This document shows, one piece after another, positions 23,455 through 31,612 of a stretch of 36,885 nt of DNA (its first letter is position 1; each line of letters opens with the position of its first letter). The notes under the pieces are model-generated. The model made no database searches, was not told where the DNA came from, and saw only the letters and a list, made by a program, of their open reading frames with translations. The stretch covers positions 1 through 36,885 of the forward strand of contig CANQJQ010000005.1 of NCBI GenBank assembly GCA_947624265.1, written 5' to 3'. A program made the position numbers and the translations under genes. The stretch is from Candidatus Gastranaerophilales bacterium (lineage in GTDB: Bacteria; Cyanobacteriota; Vampirovibrionia; Gastranaerophilales; Gastranaerophilaceae).

Positions 23455-24582
23455 TTAGATATTATTATTTATTATTATTGCAGTATTTTTTGCAGAGCCT
23501 TCCGAGTTTAACATTTGCTTAACATTATTTAATGAATTTATCATATTATTACGGTATTCTTCATCATTGAGAATTCTTAAAATATTTGATGCAATTAACT
23601 TTTTATTTGCATTAATCTGAATTAATTCCGGAACAATATCTTTATTAAGAATAATATTAACAAGACACACCCTTTTTATGCATCTTACAAGCCTGTATAT
23701 AAAATATAAGAACCAAGGACCTCTGTAACTGATAATCATCGGAGTTCCGTATAAAGAAGCCTCCAGTGCAACTGTACCTGATGCTAGCATTAATGCGTCT
23801 GAAACTGATAATAACTCATAATTCTTATTTTTTAACACTTTGATATTTAAATCAGAATATTCTTTCAATATTTTGCTTATCAGTTCATCTTTTATAGCCG
23901 GAGCCTGACAAAGTGCAAATTCAACATTCTCTTGTTTTGATTTTATTATTCTTGCACTATCTAAGAAAAGTTTTAACAAATTATTAATTTCAAATACTCT
24001 TGACCCGGGGAATATGGAAATAAGTTTTTTGTTTGTATCAAAACCGAAATCTTTAAAGAACATTTCTTTATCAGTTTTTGGTGGAATTTCTTCCAACAAG
24101 GGATGTCCGACAAACTCAACATCAATTCCTTCTTTTTGATACATCTCTTTTTCAAAAGGGAAAATAGTTAATACTTTATTTATATTTTTTTTAACTGTTT
24201 TAATTCGCCATTTCCTTGAAGCCCAAATTTGAGGAGGAATATAATAATATAACTTAAACCCGTATTTAGACAATACTTTCGACAAATTTAAGTTAAAACC
24301 GCCATAATCAATCATTAAAACCATATCAGGCTTATATACATCTTTAAGGTATTTTGCAAGTTTTTTCCCTAAATTTATATGGTCAATTATTATCTTAAAA
24401 TTAAATCCCATAGCCGACATTTTAGAGTGGTCGCAGTACAATTTCGCACCAACCTGCTTTAAATTTTCTCCCCCGACGGCTTCAATTTGAATTTCAGTAT
24501 TGATTTTCTTTAATTCTTGTACTACCGCAGCAGCATGTTTATCTGCCGAATATTCACCTGTTATGATAAATAATTTTTTCAT
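23455..24582 (-). CDS. lpxB: Lipid-A-disaccharide synthase LpxB
   Basis: Peripheral inner-membrane glycosyltransferase (GT19) that joins lipid X and UDP-2,3-diacylglucosamine in lipid A synthesis. It has 375 residues. The N-terminal GEYSADKHAAAVV is the LpxB opening (GExSGD in most homologs). SAMGFNFKII, LMIDYGGFNLNLS, YYIPPQIWASRKWRI and the donor-site FPGSR and ASGTVALEASLYGTPMIISYR segments match the family. It overlaps lpxI by 4 nt (ATGA), and both enzymes act in consecutive steps. It is the last gene of the DUF47-pit-TSCPD-lpxI-lpxB run. Its presence implies an outer membrane with lipid A. Confidence 0.95.
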   Translation of the reverse strand: MKKLFIITGEYSADKHAAAVVQELKKINTEIQIEAVGGENLKQVGAKLYCDHSKMSAMGFNFKIIIDHINLGKKLAKYLKDVYKPDMVLMIDYGGFNLNLSKVLSKYGFKLYYYIPPQIWASRKWRIKTVKKNINKVLTIFPFEKEMYQKEGIDVEFVGHPLLEEIPPKTDKEMFFKDFGFDTNKKLISIFPGSRVFEINNLLKLFLDSARIIKSKQENVEFALCQAPAIKDELISKILKEYSDLNIKVLKNKNYELLSVSDALMLASGTVALEASLYGTPMIISYRGPWFLYFIYRLVRCIKRVCLVNIILNKDIVPELIQINANKKLIASNILRILNDEEYRNNMINSLNNVKQMLNSEGSAKNTAIIINNNI

Positions 24583-25388
24583 ACCGCCATTACTACTATA
24601 TTATTCTTATCAGCATATTCAATTGTTTTTTCTCTGTCAACCAAAATTGTTTCATTAGCTTCAACTGCAATCAGTTTTGCCTTATATTTTTTCATCGTTT
24701 TTAAAGTATTCAAACCAAAAGCAGGTATATCAAAACGTTTGTCCTGCTGAGGTTTGGCTACCTTTACAATAACAGAATCTGTTTTCCCCAGTTTACATCC
24801 CCTTTTTATACACTTATCCGTACCTTCTATAGCTTCTATTGCCATAATCATACGGTCTTTTATTACTACAGATTGACCGATATCAAGTTCACCCATTTCT
24901 TTAGCAATTTTATATCCGTATTCAACATCGGATAATAAAGCTTCATCAGGCTGTACTTTTCCTAAAATACCTCTCGGTATCATCAGATTTTTTATAAAAA
25001 TAGTCTGATCTAACACAGTAATTCCGAGCTTTTTAAGTTCTTCAACAAGAAACAACATGATTGCATCATCATTTAATCTTTTGGCTTGCTTTAAAAATTC
25101 TATTGCTAAAGAATCAAATCTGGGGCGTTTTACAACAAGGCTTTTAGAAACTTTTCCTATAAAAGTAAGTTGTTTAATGCCTTCATCTTCAAGCACTTTT
25201 TTTATTTTTAAAACTTCTCCGGGGGCAAAATCATAAACTTTTGTACAATACTTTTTTAGTTCTTTTCTGTTGTCAGATGATAAAGATATTGCTATAACGC
25301 TAAATCCGTTTTCTTTTGCATTTTTAGCCAATTCTATAGGTAATTGACCGTTTCCTGCTATTAAACCTTGTTTATTATCTAATTCCAA
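24579..25388 (-). CDS. lpxI: UDP-2,3-diacylglucosamine pyrophosphatase LpxI (TTG start)
   Basis: Hydrolyses UDP-2,3-diacylglucosamine to lipid X and UMP, replacing LpxH in some bacteria. It has 269 residues. The opening LIAGNGQLPIELAKNAKENG, the central FIGKVSKS segment, and the C-terminal DIPAFGLNTLKTMKKYKAKLIAVEANETILVDRE match the LpxI (former DUF1009) family. The start is a TTG at 25388 preceded by AAGGATTAG; no in-frame ATG is available near the conserved N-terminus. It is coupled to lpxB by a 4-nt overlap and follows the TSCPD gene by 13 nt. Use of LpxI fits alphaproteobacteria and some other diderms, and is not lineage-specific. Confidence 0.94.
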   Translation of the reverse strand: MELDNKQGLIAGNGQLPIELAKNAKENGFSVIAISLSSDNRKELKKYCTKVYDFAPGEVLKIKKVLEDEGIKQLTFIGKVSKSLVVKRPRFDSLAIEFLKQAKRLNDDAIMLFLVEELKKLGITVLDQTIFIKNLMIPRGILGKVQPDEALLSDVEYGYKIAKEMGELDIGQSVVIKDRMIMAIEAIEGTDKCIKRGCKLGKTDSVIVKVAKPQQDKRFDIPAFGLNTLKTMKKYKAKLIAVEANETILVDREKTIEYADKNNIVVMAV

Positions 25389-25401
25389 ATTCTAATCCTT
25401 T

Positions 25402-25686
25402 TTATTTTATTGCCTGAGATTGAGTTTTTTCTTTATATTGTATTAAACTTTTAGCTAATTGATCGGGGCAGCTTGTAGGTTTTGAACCGCATTTAATTCC
25501 GTTTAAGCGTTCAATAACTTCATCAATTTTCATACCTTTAATAAGGTGTTTAATACCCTCTAAATTTCCTCCGCATCCGCCTAAGAACTCAACATCATAT
25601 ATTGTATTATTACTGTCCTCTATAATAATATTCATTAAAGCGCAGCATGTTCCTTGTGTTTGGTATTGTATTGTCTTTAGTGCCAT
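25402..25686 (-). CDS. TSCPD-domain protein (TIGR03905-like), unknown role
   Basis: A 94-residue protein with the cysteine pattern of the TSCPD family: GTCC near the N-terminus (C14, C15), GGCGGN (C38), and KCGSKPTSCPDQLA (C66, C73), which includes the family name motif. The same module occurs at the C-terminus of vitamin B12-dependent ribonucleotide reductases, where the cysteines may bind metal or act in redox; a stand-alone form has no known function. The ATG has AAAGGAG in front. It is 10 nt downstream of pit and 13 nt upstream of lpxI, so it is part of one operon. Confidence 0.85.
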   Translation of the reverse strand: MALKTIQYQTQGTCCALMNIIIEDSNNTIYDVEFLGGCGGNLEGIKHLIKGMKIDEVIERLNGIKCGSKPTSCPDQLAKSLIQYKEKTQSQAIK

Positions 25687-25696
25687 AATTTCTCCT

Positions 25697-26707
25697 TTAA
25701 TGAGGTATATGTTTTAAAACAGAATATATTATAATAGACATTATAACGCAGCAAGGAATAGTTAGCACCCATGCCGTAACAATATTTTTAATAATATTAG
25801 TTCTTACCCCTTTTCCGTTAATGGCTGTACCCACTCCCATAATAGAAGTTGATACTACATGAGTGGTGCTTAACGGAATGCCGAATACCGAAGCAAGAAG
25901 AACAATTGAAGATGCCGAAAAATCAGCGGCAGCTCCTGAGATTGGTTTTAATTTTATAATTTTACTTCCCATTGTTTTAATAATTTTCCATCCGCCTGTC
26001 ATGGTACCGCATGCCATTGTTATTGCACATATTATTTTTACATATATGGGTATATTAAACTCACCTTCCGGCATAACGAGAACTCCGCCTGTTACAAGCG
26101 CCATTGTAATAACACCCATTGTTTTTTGAGCATCATTTAAACCATGGCTTAATGCCATTAAACCCGAAGCTGCGATTTGAACACGTCTGAACCTTCTGTT
26201 AATAACATCTGGCTTCATCTTATAAAACAATCTTAGAAAAGAACACATTACGCAAAATCCGACCGTAAATCCTACTAAAGGCGAAGCAAACATAGGAATA
26301 ATTACTTTATCTATTAATATTACAAAATTTATTGTATTTAATCCGGCATGAATAAAAGCAGAACCTAATAACCCGCCAATGAGAGCATGAGACGAACTTG
26401 AAGGCAGACCGAACCACCAAGTTAATAAGTTCCATATAACAGCTGTTATAAGCGCACATAATATAACTTGAAGCGTAATTGTATCACTCGCAATAATCCC
26501 TGCACCTATAGTTTTTGCAACATTTACACCCAAAAGAGCACCTGTTGCCTCCATAATAGCACCATATAAAACTGCTTGTCTGGGAGAAAGGACTTTTGTT
26601 GATACAACTGATGCTATGGAATTTGCACAATCATGAAATCCGTTAATATAGTCAAACGCCAGTGCTACTATGATTACTGCGACTAATAATATTATTGATA
26701 GTGTCAT
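25697..26707 (-). CDS. pit: Inorganic phosphate transporter, PiT family
   Basis: Low-affinity phosphate symporter of the inner membrane, 336 residues with about ten hydrophobic segments. The duplicated PiT signature is visible as GFHDCANSIASVVSTKVLSPRQA in the first half and ALSHGLNDAQKTMGVITMAL in the second. GLPSSSSHALIGGLLGSAF and GIPLSTTHVVSTSIMGVG are the paired serine-rich motifs. AGAGGAAAA precedes the ATG. The DUF47 gene lies 13 nt upstream; such pairs are common, DUF47 proteins being PhoU-like regulators of Pit. The coupling to TSCPD and lipid A genes downstream is unusual. Confidence 0.94.
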   Translation of the reverse strand: MTLSIILLVAVIIVALAFDYINGFHDCANSIASVVSTKVLSPRQAVLYGAIMEATGALLGVNVAKTIGAGIIASDTITLQVILCALITAVIWNLLTWWFGLPSSSSHALIGGLLGSAFIHAGLNTINFVILIDKVIIPMFASPLVGFTVGFCVMCSFLRLFYKMKPDVINRRFRRVQIAASGLMALSHGLNDAQKTMGVITMALVTGGVLVMPEGEFNIPIYVKIICAITMACGTMTGGWKIIKTMGSKIIKLKPISGAAADFSASSIVLLASVFGIPLSTTHVVSTSIMGVGTAINGKGVRTNIIKNIVTAWVLTIPCCVIMSIIIYSVLKHIPH

Positions 26708-26720
26708 AATTTTTCCTCTG

Positions 26721-27365
26721 TTAACTTAGTTTTAATACAACACTAACAACTGCATCCGATACGCTGTAACATGAATCTAAAGCATTTTCTAAGTCTTTAT
26801 GTATATCTCTCAATTTTATAACATTAAGAGCATCATACTTGCCGGAGAATAAAACCTCTGTTGCTGCTATCAGTATTTCATCCCCTCTTGTTTCTATCTC
26901 TTTCATTTTCAGGTTTCGTGAAGTCATATCTGATATTGTTGGCTTTTTAAAATTAGCAAATATTTGTTCTAACTCGCTTGTCGCAGCAATAAGAGTTTGA
27001 GCTTGGTTTCTTAAATTATCGGTAACTTCTTCAAGTCTGTATATCTTAATATTTATACAAGACTTTGTTATTTTTTTTGTAATTTTATTTAATAATGATG
27101 CGATATTTTGAATATCCTCCCTGTCTATGGGAGTTACAAAAGAAGTATCTAACACTTCCAGCGTTTTCTTAATATTTTTACTGCTTGCATGTTTATATTG
27201 ACGAGCTAACGCAATATGTTCTTCCGTTATACCTGTTTCCAATATTTCTTTAAATAACTCGGCTGCTTTTTTACAACACGCCGTACCTTCTTCAAATAAC
27301 GAATAAAAAAGGTCATTCGAAGGAGGAAGTATATATGACATTATTCCGCTCATTAACTTTGACAT
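26721..27365 (-). CDS. DUF47 (PhoU-like) Pit-accessory protein
   Basis: A 214-residue, mostly helical protein of the DUF47 family, which resembles PhoU and pairs with PiT transporters, where it is thought to regulate uptake. Family features are the N-terminal PPSNDLFYSLFEEGTACCKKAAELF and the four-helix pattern with conserved charged residues (RETRGDEI-like: MKEIETRGDEILIAATE; KLRDIHKDLENALD). GGAGATACAG precedes the ATG at normal spacing. It is the first gene of the five-gene run and lies 46 nt after the sigma-factor gene, with a terminator in between. Confidence 0.88.
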   Translation of the reverse strand: MSKLMSGIMSYILPPSNDLFYSLFEEGTACCKKAAELFKEILETGITEEHIALARQYKHASSKNIKKTLEVLDTSFVTPIDREDIQNIASLLNKITKKITKSCINIKIYRLEEVTDNLRNQAQTLIAATSELEQIFANFKKPTISDMTSRNLKMKEIETRGDEILIAATEVLFSGKYDALNVIKLRDIHKDLENALDSCYSVSDAVVSVVLKLS

Positions 27366-27380
27366 CTGTATCTCCTTTTC

Positions 27381-27413
27381 TAAAAATAAAACAAGACCTT
27401 TACAGCCTTGTTT
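27381..27413 (-). terminator. Intrinsic terminator after the sigma-factor gene
   Basis: On the minus strand, AAACAAGGC (27405-27413) pairs with GTCTTGTTT (27389-27397; one G-U pair) across a 7-nt loop, followed by TTATTTTT. The stem begins inside the sigma-gene stop. Since I see no good promoter in the short gap before the DUF47 gene, it may act as a partial terminator between the two units. Confidence 0.6.
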
Positions 27414-28038
27414 ATACTAAATTCTGTTTTACTAATTCTTTTCTTATCCTGTTTAAACCGGACTGAATTATACGAGAAATTCTTGAAGGGGAAAGGTTAA
27501 ATTCTTCCGAAATCTCTCTTAATTTTTTATCATTAAAGAATTTACATTCAATTAATTCTCTTTCCCTGGGAGGTAAGTTTTTTATTGCCTGTTTTATACT
27601 TTCACTTAATTCTGAAAATAAAACAACTTCTTCAGGGTTTCTTTTTAAATCTTTAATTTGCGTCGGATTATCGCCTTCCGCCATCTCATCAACGGATAAA
27701 ATGGTTTTATAAACGGCTTCTCTAATATTATATTGATTTTCTTCATCAATAATTATATTTTCTTTTTGATTTTTTAATACATACCACTTATATCTTCTTC
27801 TGACTTCATTACGTATTGCCCATTTTATTGCCGTTGATAAATAAGATTTATTGTATTTATCAGGCTCGGAATTTGCACAAAGTTTGTGAATAACTTGAGT
27901 ACCGATATTAACAAGTTCTGAAAAATCTATAAGATGCTTTGCGGATAATTTTTTATACTCAACTTTTGCTAATGTATCTATCAGCTCCTGATAATCTTTT
28001 ATATTAAATTTATATGCAGTTTTGTTTGCGTCGTTCAT
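27412..28038 (-). CDS. RNA polymerase sigma-70 family factor
   Basis: A small sigma factor of 208 residues that directs core polymerase to a subset of promoters. Region 2 is recognised as DFSELVNIGTQVIHKL, followed by the -10-contact helix (SYLSTAIKWAIRNEVRRRYKW). Region 4 is LPPRERELIECKFFNDKKLREISEEFNLSPSRISRIIQSGLNRIRKEL, a clear helix-turn-helix. Its length and domain order resemble SigB/SigF/FliA-type group 3 factors, but I cannot assign a regulon. No anti-sigma gene is adjacent. The start ATG at 28038 has only a distant AGGGA. It ends at the terminator before the DUF47 gene. Confidence 0.88.
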   Translation of the reverse strand: MNDANKTAYKFNIKDYQELIDTLAKVEYKKLSAKHLIDFSELVNIGTQVIHKLCANSEPDKYNKSYLSTAIKWAIRNEVRRRYKWYVLKNQKENIIIDEENQYNIREAVYKTILSVDEMAEGDNPTQIKDLKRNPEEVVLFSELSESIKQAIKNLPPRERELIECKFFNDKKLREISEEFNLSPSRISRIIQSGLNRIRKELVKQNLV

Positions 28039-28094
28039 ATAATAAATTTATAAATCCCTACATGACTTATTTTACCTTAAATAAAATATTTTGC

Positions 28095-28138
28095 ACAAAG
28101 TTATATAATTAATTTAAAGTTTATTTAAATAACTTTGT
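28095..28138. repeat. 10-bp inverted repeat between sigma gene and HEAT-like gene
   Basis: ACAAAGTTAT (28095-28104) and ATAACTTTGT (28129-28138) are perfect reverse complements with a 24-nt spacer in the 268-nt divergent gap 28039-28306. This could be a protein-binding site for the divergent promoters or a hairpin. Confidence 0.35.
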
Positions 28139-28157
28139 TAAGAAATGTAAAACCTTG

Positions 28158-28191
28158 AAAATTCTTATTGATATTGAAATTTAAGAATTTT
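28158..28191 (+). repeat. 10-bp inverted repeat with a T tract
   Basis: AAAATTCTTA (28158-28167) pairs with TAAGAATTTT (28182-28191), followed by Ts. It is terminator-like but all A/T-rich. It lies in the same gap as the preceding repeat, upstream of the HEAT-like gene. A TATAAT at 28289-28294 sits directly before that gene's AAGGAG. Confidence 0.3.
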
Positions 28192-28306
28192 TTAAATTTA
28201 ATATAAAGGTAATTAAAGTTAAATTAGCAATTTTTAAAAATCAGGCGCATTAAATTTCATGTAAAATTGTTTATTTATGTATACAGATTATAATAAGGAG
28301 TAAAAA

Positions 28307-29335
28307 ATGATACAGTCCCCCCAAGTTCAATATATACCGGCTCAGCAGCCAATGACAACTGCTCAAGTGCCTGCAACAACTCCAATACAATATACACAAC
28401 AAACTCCCGGAGTAATATATAATTACCCTACAGCAAGCACATACATGCCGGCTCAACCGTATACGGGACAAAAATCACAATATAACGGTGTAAACATTGA
28501 AATTATTAATCCTCAGGGTCAAGCAGGTATGCCTCAAAATGCATGTCAAATGCCTGCACAATTTATGCCGGTTCAACAACCGGTTATGATTCCTCAATAT
28601 CCGGTACAATACCCTGCTTCACAAGCTATAGTTCAGGCACCGCAATATGATTATGCAGCTGTTACCCCACAGGCATCTGTGCCTGCTCCGGTCGTAACCC
28701 CTGCTGCCGCTCCTGTTGTCGAAAATTCAACTCCGGTAAATCCTGCAGTTAGTCCTGAAACATTCGCAGGTAAATTAGCTGTTTCTGATTTAGATTCACA
28801 AAAATCGGCTATTGAAGAACTTGCTAATACTATTAAAAACGGACAAGATGAGGCAAATTTATTATTAGATACTCAAATATTTGATGCTTTAACTGCAATT
28901 ATAGATAAAGATACTTCTGCTTTAGAATGTCCTTCTCCCGAAGTGATTGAATTAAGACAAAAACCGGAAGATCAATTATCTGAAGCTGATAAAGAAAAAG
29001 CTTCTACTCCTTCACCTTTGGAAAAAGCAGAAATTAATAAGCAATATGCTTTATATACAATAGCTTATATGCAGGAACGTTTAAATAATGAACTTGTTAA
29101 GAGAAATAATCAGGCTCTTGAATTAAAAGATTTACCTGCTATTGAAAAAGTTATTGATACCGTTAAATCTAATCCGAACCCGACATTAAGAGTAGCAGGT
29201 ATCGCAGCTTTATCATACATAGCTAAACCCGAATACAAATCAGATTTAACAACAATATTTGAACTTGCTAAAGCTGATGAAGATGACAGAGTTAAAGAAG
29301 CTGCAACAAAAGCTGCTCAAGATATAAACGCTTAA
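28307..29335 (+). CDS. Pro/Gln-rich protein with C-terminal HEAT-like repeats
   Basis: A 342-residue protein I cannot assign to a characterised family. Residues 1-140 are low-complexity, rich in Pro, Gln, Ala and Tyr (repeated PAQ, QPxM, PQYP). They have no charge clusters and look disordered and adhesive. Residues about 150-342 are helical and charged, with HEAT-like pairs of helices near the end (NPTLRVAGIAALSYIAKPEYKSDLTTIFELAKADEDDRVKEAATKAAQ). There is no signal peptide, so the disordered head is probably cytoplasmic. AAGGAG lies 7 nt before the ATG. A strong terminator follows. The layout suggests a scaffold or granule-type protein; this is inference. Confidence 0.8.
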   Translation: MIQSPQVQYIPAQQPMTTAQVPATTPIQYTQQTPGVIYNYPTASTYMPAQPYTGQKSQYNGVNIEIINPQGQAGMPQNACQMPAQFMPVQQPVMIPQYPVQYPASQAIVQAPQYDYAAVTPQASVPAPVVTPAAAPVVENSTPVNPAVSPETFAGKLAVSDLDSQKSAIEELANTIKNGQDEANLLLDTQIFDALTAIIDKDTSALECPSPEVIELRQKPEDQLSEADKEKASTPSPLEKAEINKQYALYTIAYMQERLNNELVKRNNQALELKDLPAIEKVIDTVKSNPNPTLRVAGIAALSYIAKPEYKSDLTTIFELAKADEDDRVKEAATKAAQDINA

Positions 29336-29351
29336 TTAAAACTTAATTTAT

Positions 29352-29387
29352 AAAAAAGGAAGTTACAATAATCTAACTTCCTTTTTT
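29352..29387. terminator. Bidirectional intrinsic terminator between convergent genes
   Basis: A perfect 14-bp stem, AAAAAAGGAAGTTA/TAACTTCCTTTTTT, with an 8-nt loop has A and T runs on both sides. It can stop transcription of the HEAT-like gene and of the convergent minus-strand 703-codon gene. Confidence 0.85.
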
Positions 29388-31498
29388 TATGAAATTTTTT
29401 CCAAACCTGATATTCTCGGGTCTAATATCCGTCTTCCGACATTTTCAAAATCTATCTGACAAAAAAGAATTTTGTTGCTGTAATTTGCAAATCCTTCTAT
29501 AACACCGTTACCATGTTTCGGATGATATACTTTATCACCAATTTTAAACGGTATATCATTTTGAGTGTACTCATTATTTGAATTATCCGTTTCATATATT
29601 GTAAGCTTTTTATTGCTATCATTAAACTGATTTTCTGTCTTTGTATTCTCCGTATTTACATTATCAGACTCAGTTTCATCTTCTGCTTCATTAATTTGTA
29701 TTGAAGTATCTGCTGTAATTTTTTCATCATTTGAAATAACGGTTTCAGTATTATTTTCTTGTATATTTTCTTCTGTATTAATATCTTGAATTAAAGTGTT
29801 TTCATTGTCATTTTCGTCATTTTTATCAACATTTATAATTTGCCGAACATCGTCAGTTTCTTCAACTTCAATATCAATTTTTTCTAATTCATTATTTTGT
29901 ATATCTTCTTTTAATTCATCATTTTCGACTGAAACTATAATTTCATTTTCTTCTTGATCTATTTCATTATCAGATGTAATTTCAGGTTCCTTAGCATCAA
30001 CATTATCTATGTCCGCAACAACCTTAGTTTCTTCCGATACATTCTCTATTTTGTTTTGTTCTGAAGAATTTATAGGCTCAAATATACCATAGTTTGTTTC
30101 TTTTTCATCTTTGTCAATGTTTATTTCGTCCAAAAAATCTAAATCTTCATCGGTAACATCATTAATATTATCTGTTTGACTTTCATCAATAAAATTTTCA
30201 TCTGCAATTGGCTTACTTTCCTGAGATAAAAATTTATCAACATCTTGTTTAATTTCATTTTGTATAACTTCCTGTTCCGTTGAATTATCAAAAGATTGTA
30301 ATTCTACTATCAAAGGCAGATATAAACTTGAATTTCCATATAAAATAAACTCACTTGAATTTATTTTATTTAATAAATTTGAATATACTTCATTATCGCC
30401 AATGTTATGTGCAGGTTTTAACAATATATTATTTTTACATAATTGTTTAAGTTTATCTCTGAATTTACTATCATAGTGTGAAGATACAATAGGAATTATT
30501 TTTTCGGAATTAAATATCATACTGATAATATCAGCATCCGTTTTTGTATCATTAAGGCAAACAGCAAAATATACCTGAATATCAATACTATTAACAATTG
30601 TATCCGTTAATAATTTATGCCATTTTTCATCAAGGTTAGATGCTTCAATTATTAATATATTATTTTGCAAAAGTTTATCGGAAATATTATTAAATTGGTA
30701 TTTATCTTCTGCAAAGATACCTTGTTGTAAATATTCCTGAAGTTTTTTATCAAGATACCTGATTCCCGTTTCAGAATTTGTATTTAATTCATCATCTATA
30801 ACAGATTTAAATACAGAAAAAGGTATAAATTTATCTTCCAAAGTTGAAATATAGTTTTTCAGTTCAAAAACAATATTTTCAATAGTTGATTTATCTTCAT
30901 TAGTACAAATACTTGTATCTTCATTAAGTATAGTATTAAAGGCAAGAATATTTAAAGGTAACTTATAATCTTCCGTTACAGTTAGTCTTTCTACATTAAC
31001 AATAGAGTTATATCTTCCGTCAAAATCAATAATTACAGTTTTTTTCTTTTTTGAATATAACTCGGATATAATATTTTGAAGAAGTATTTTTGTCTTATCA
31101 TCTCTATCCGACTGAATATATAATTTTTCGTTTAACACAGATAATGAAGTATTAACAAAACACTCTTTATGGTTGGATAAATTTCCGAAATAAATATTAT
31201 TTTCGGAATCTTTCATAAGTGCAATAATTTCTTCGGGTTTTACATAAATTACAATTGAATCATTAGACGGTGTATATCCGTTGTAGTATGATAAATTTTC
31301 ATCTTCATCTATAGAAAGAGAAAACTTAATCTCGGCAATATTCTTTGTAGTATTTTCCGCTGAATAAATATTCAAAATTTGAGCAACTATTTTTTGTTCA
31401 CCATCTTCAATAAGCAGGAAATCAGATGGAAACAAATTATTTTCCGAAGGATTATATTCAATTTTTGCAATATCCTTTTTTACTTCAAATAGCTGCAT
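29387..31498 (-). CDS. Large acidic HerA-like protein with degenerate P-loop and C-terminal UvrD/CarD-like Tudor domain
   Basis: A 703-residue protein of no characterised family. The N-terminus (1-75) resembles a HAS-barrel (SDFLLIEDGEQKIVAQILNIY). The next section (about 90-400) follows HerA/DUF87-type ATPases in layout, but the P-loop is lost: the expected GxxGxGKT reads SDRDDKTK, so ATP hydrolysis is doubtful. A Walker B-like IIDFDGRY follows. Residues about 415-630 are extremely acidic, dominated by Asp, Glu and Asn, and certainly disordered. The last 60 residues (FKIGDKVYHPKHGNGVIEG...) resemble the RNA polymerase-binding Tudor domain at the end of UvrD/PcrA and the CarD fold. AGAGG precedes the ATG. 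Confidence 0.75.
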   Translation of the reverse strand: MQLFEVKKDIAKIEYNPSENNLFPSDFLLIEDGEQKIVAQILNIYSAENTTKNIAEIKFSLSIDEDENLSYYNGYTPSNDSIVIYVKPEEIIALMKDSENNIYFGNLSNHKECFVNTSLSVLNEKLYIQSDRDDKTKILLQNIISELYSKKKKTVIIDFDGRYNSIVNVERLTVTEDYKLPLNILAFNTILNEDTSICTNEDKSTIENIVFELKNYISTLEDKFIPFSVFKSVIDDELNTNSETGIRYLDKKLQEYLQQGIFAEDKYQFNNISDKLLQNNILIIEASNLDEKWHKLLTDTIVNSIDIQVYFAVCLNDTKTDADIISMIFNSEKIIPIVSSHYDSKFRDKLKQLCKNNILLKPAHNIGDNEVYSNLLNKINSSEFILYGNSSLYLPLIVELQSFDNSTEQEVIQNEIKQDVDKFLSQESKPIADENFIDESQTDNINDVTDEDLDFLDEINIDKDEKETNYGIFEPINSSEQNKIENVSEETKVVADIDNVDAKEPEITSDNEIDQEENEIIVSVENDELKEDIQNNELEKIDIEVEETDDVRQIINVDKNDENDNENTLIQDINTEENIQENNTETVISNDEKITADTSIQINEAEDETESDNVNTENTKTENQFNDSNKKLTIYETDNSNNEYTQNDIPFKIGDKVYHPKHGNGVIEGFANYSNKILFCQIDFENVGRRILDPRISGLEKIS

Positions 31499-31513
31499 CC
31501 ATACCTCTTATTA

Positions 31514-31525
31514 GAATATATATTC
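31514..31525. repeat. 12-bp palindrome in a divergent promoter region
   Basis: GAATATATATTC is a perfect palindrome just upstream of the 703-codon gene on the minus strand. It lies next to the direct repeat at 31527-31570 and may be part of the same regulatory region. Confidence 0.3.
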
Positions 31526-31526
31526 T

Positions 31527-31570
31527 TGTTTAATATGCTAAATAATTATACTAAATTATGTTTAATATGC
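31527..31570. repeat. 12-bp direct repeat spaced 32 bp apart, possible operator pair
   Basis: TGTTTAATATGC occurs at 31527-31538 and again, identical, at 31559-31570. The start-to-start distance of 32 bp is about three helical turns, so both copies face the same side of the DNA. It lies in the 114-nt gap between divergent genes (703-codon protein and asparaginase). Confidence 0.4.
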
Positions 31571-31612
31571 AAATCATACGCACAATGGAAATGTTTTGTG
31601 TAAAATTATAAT

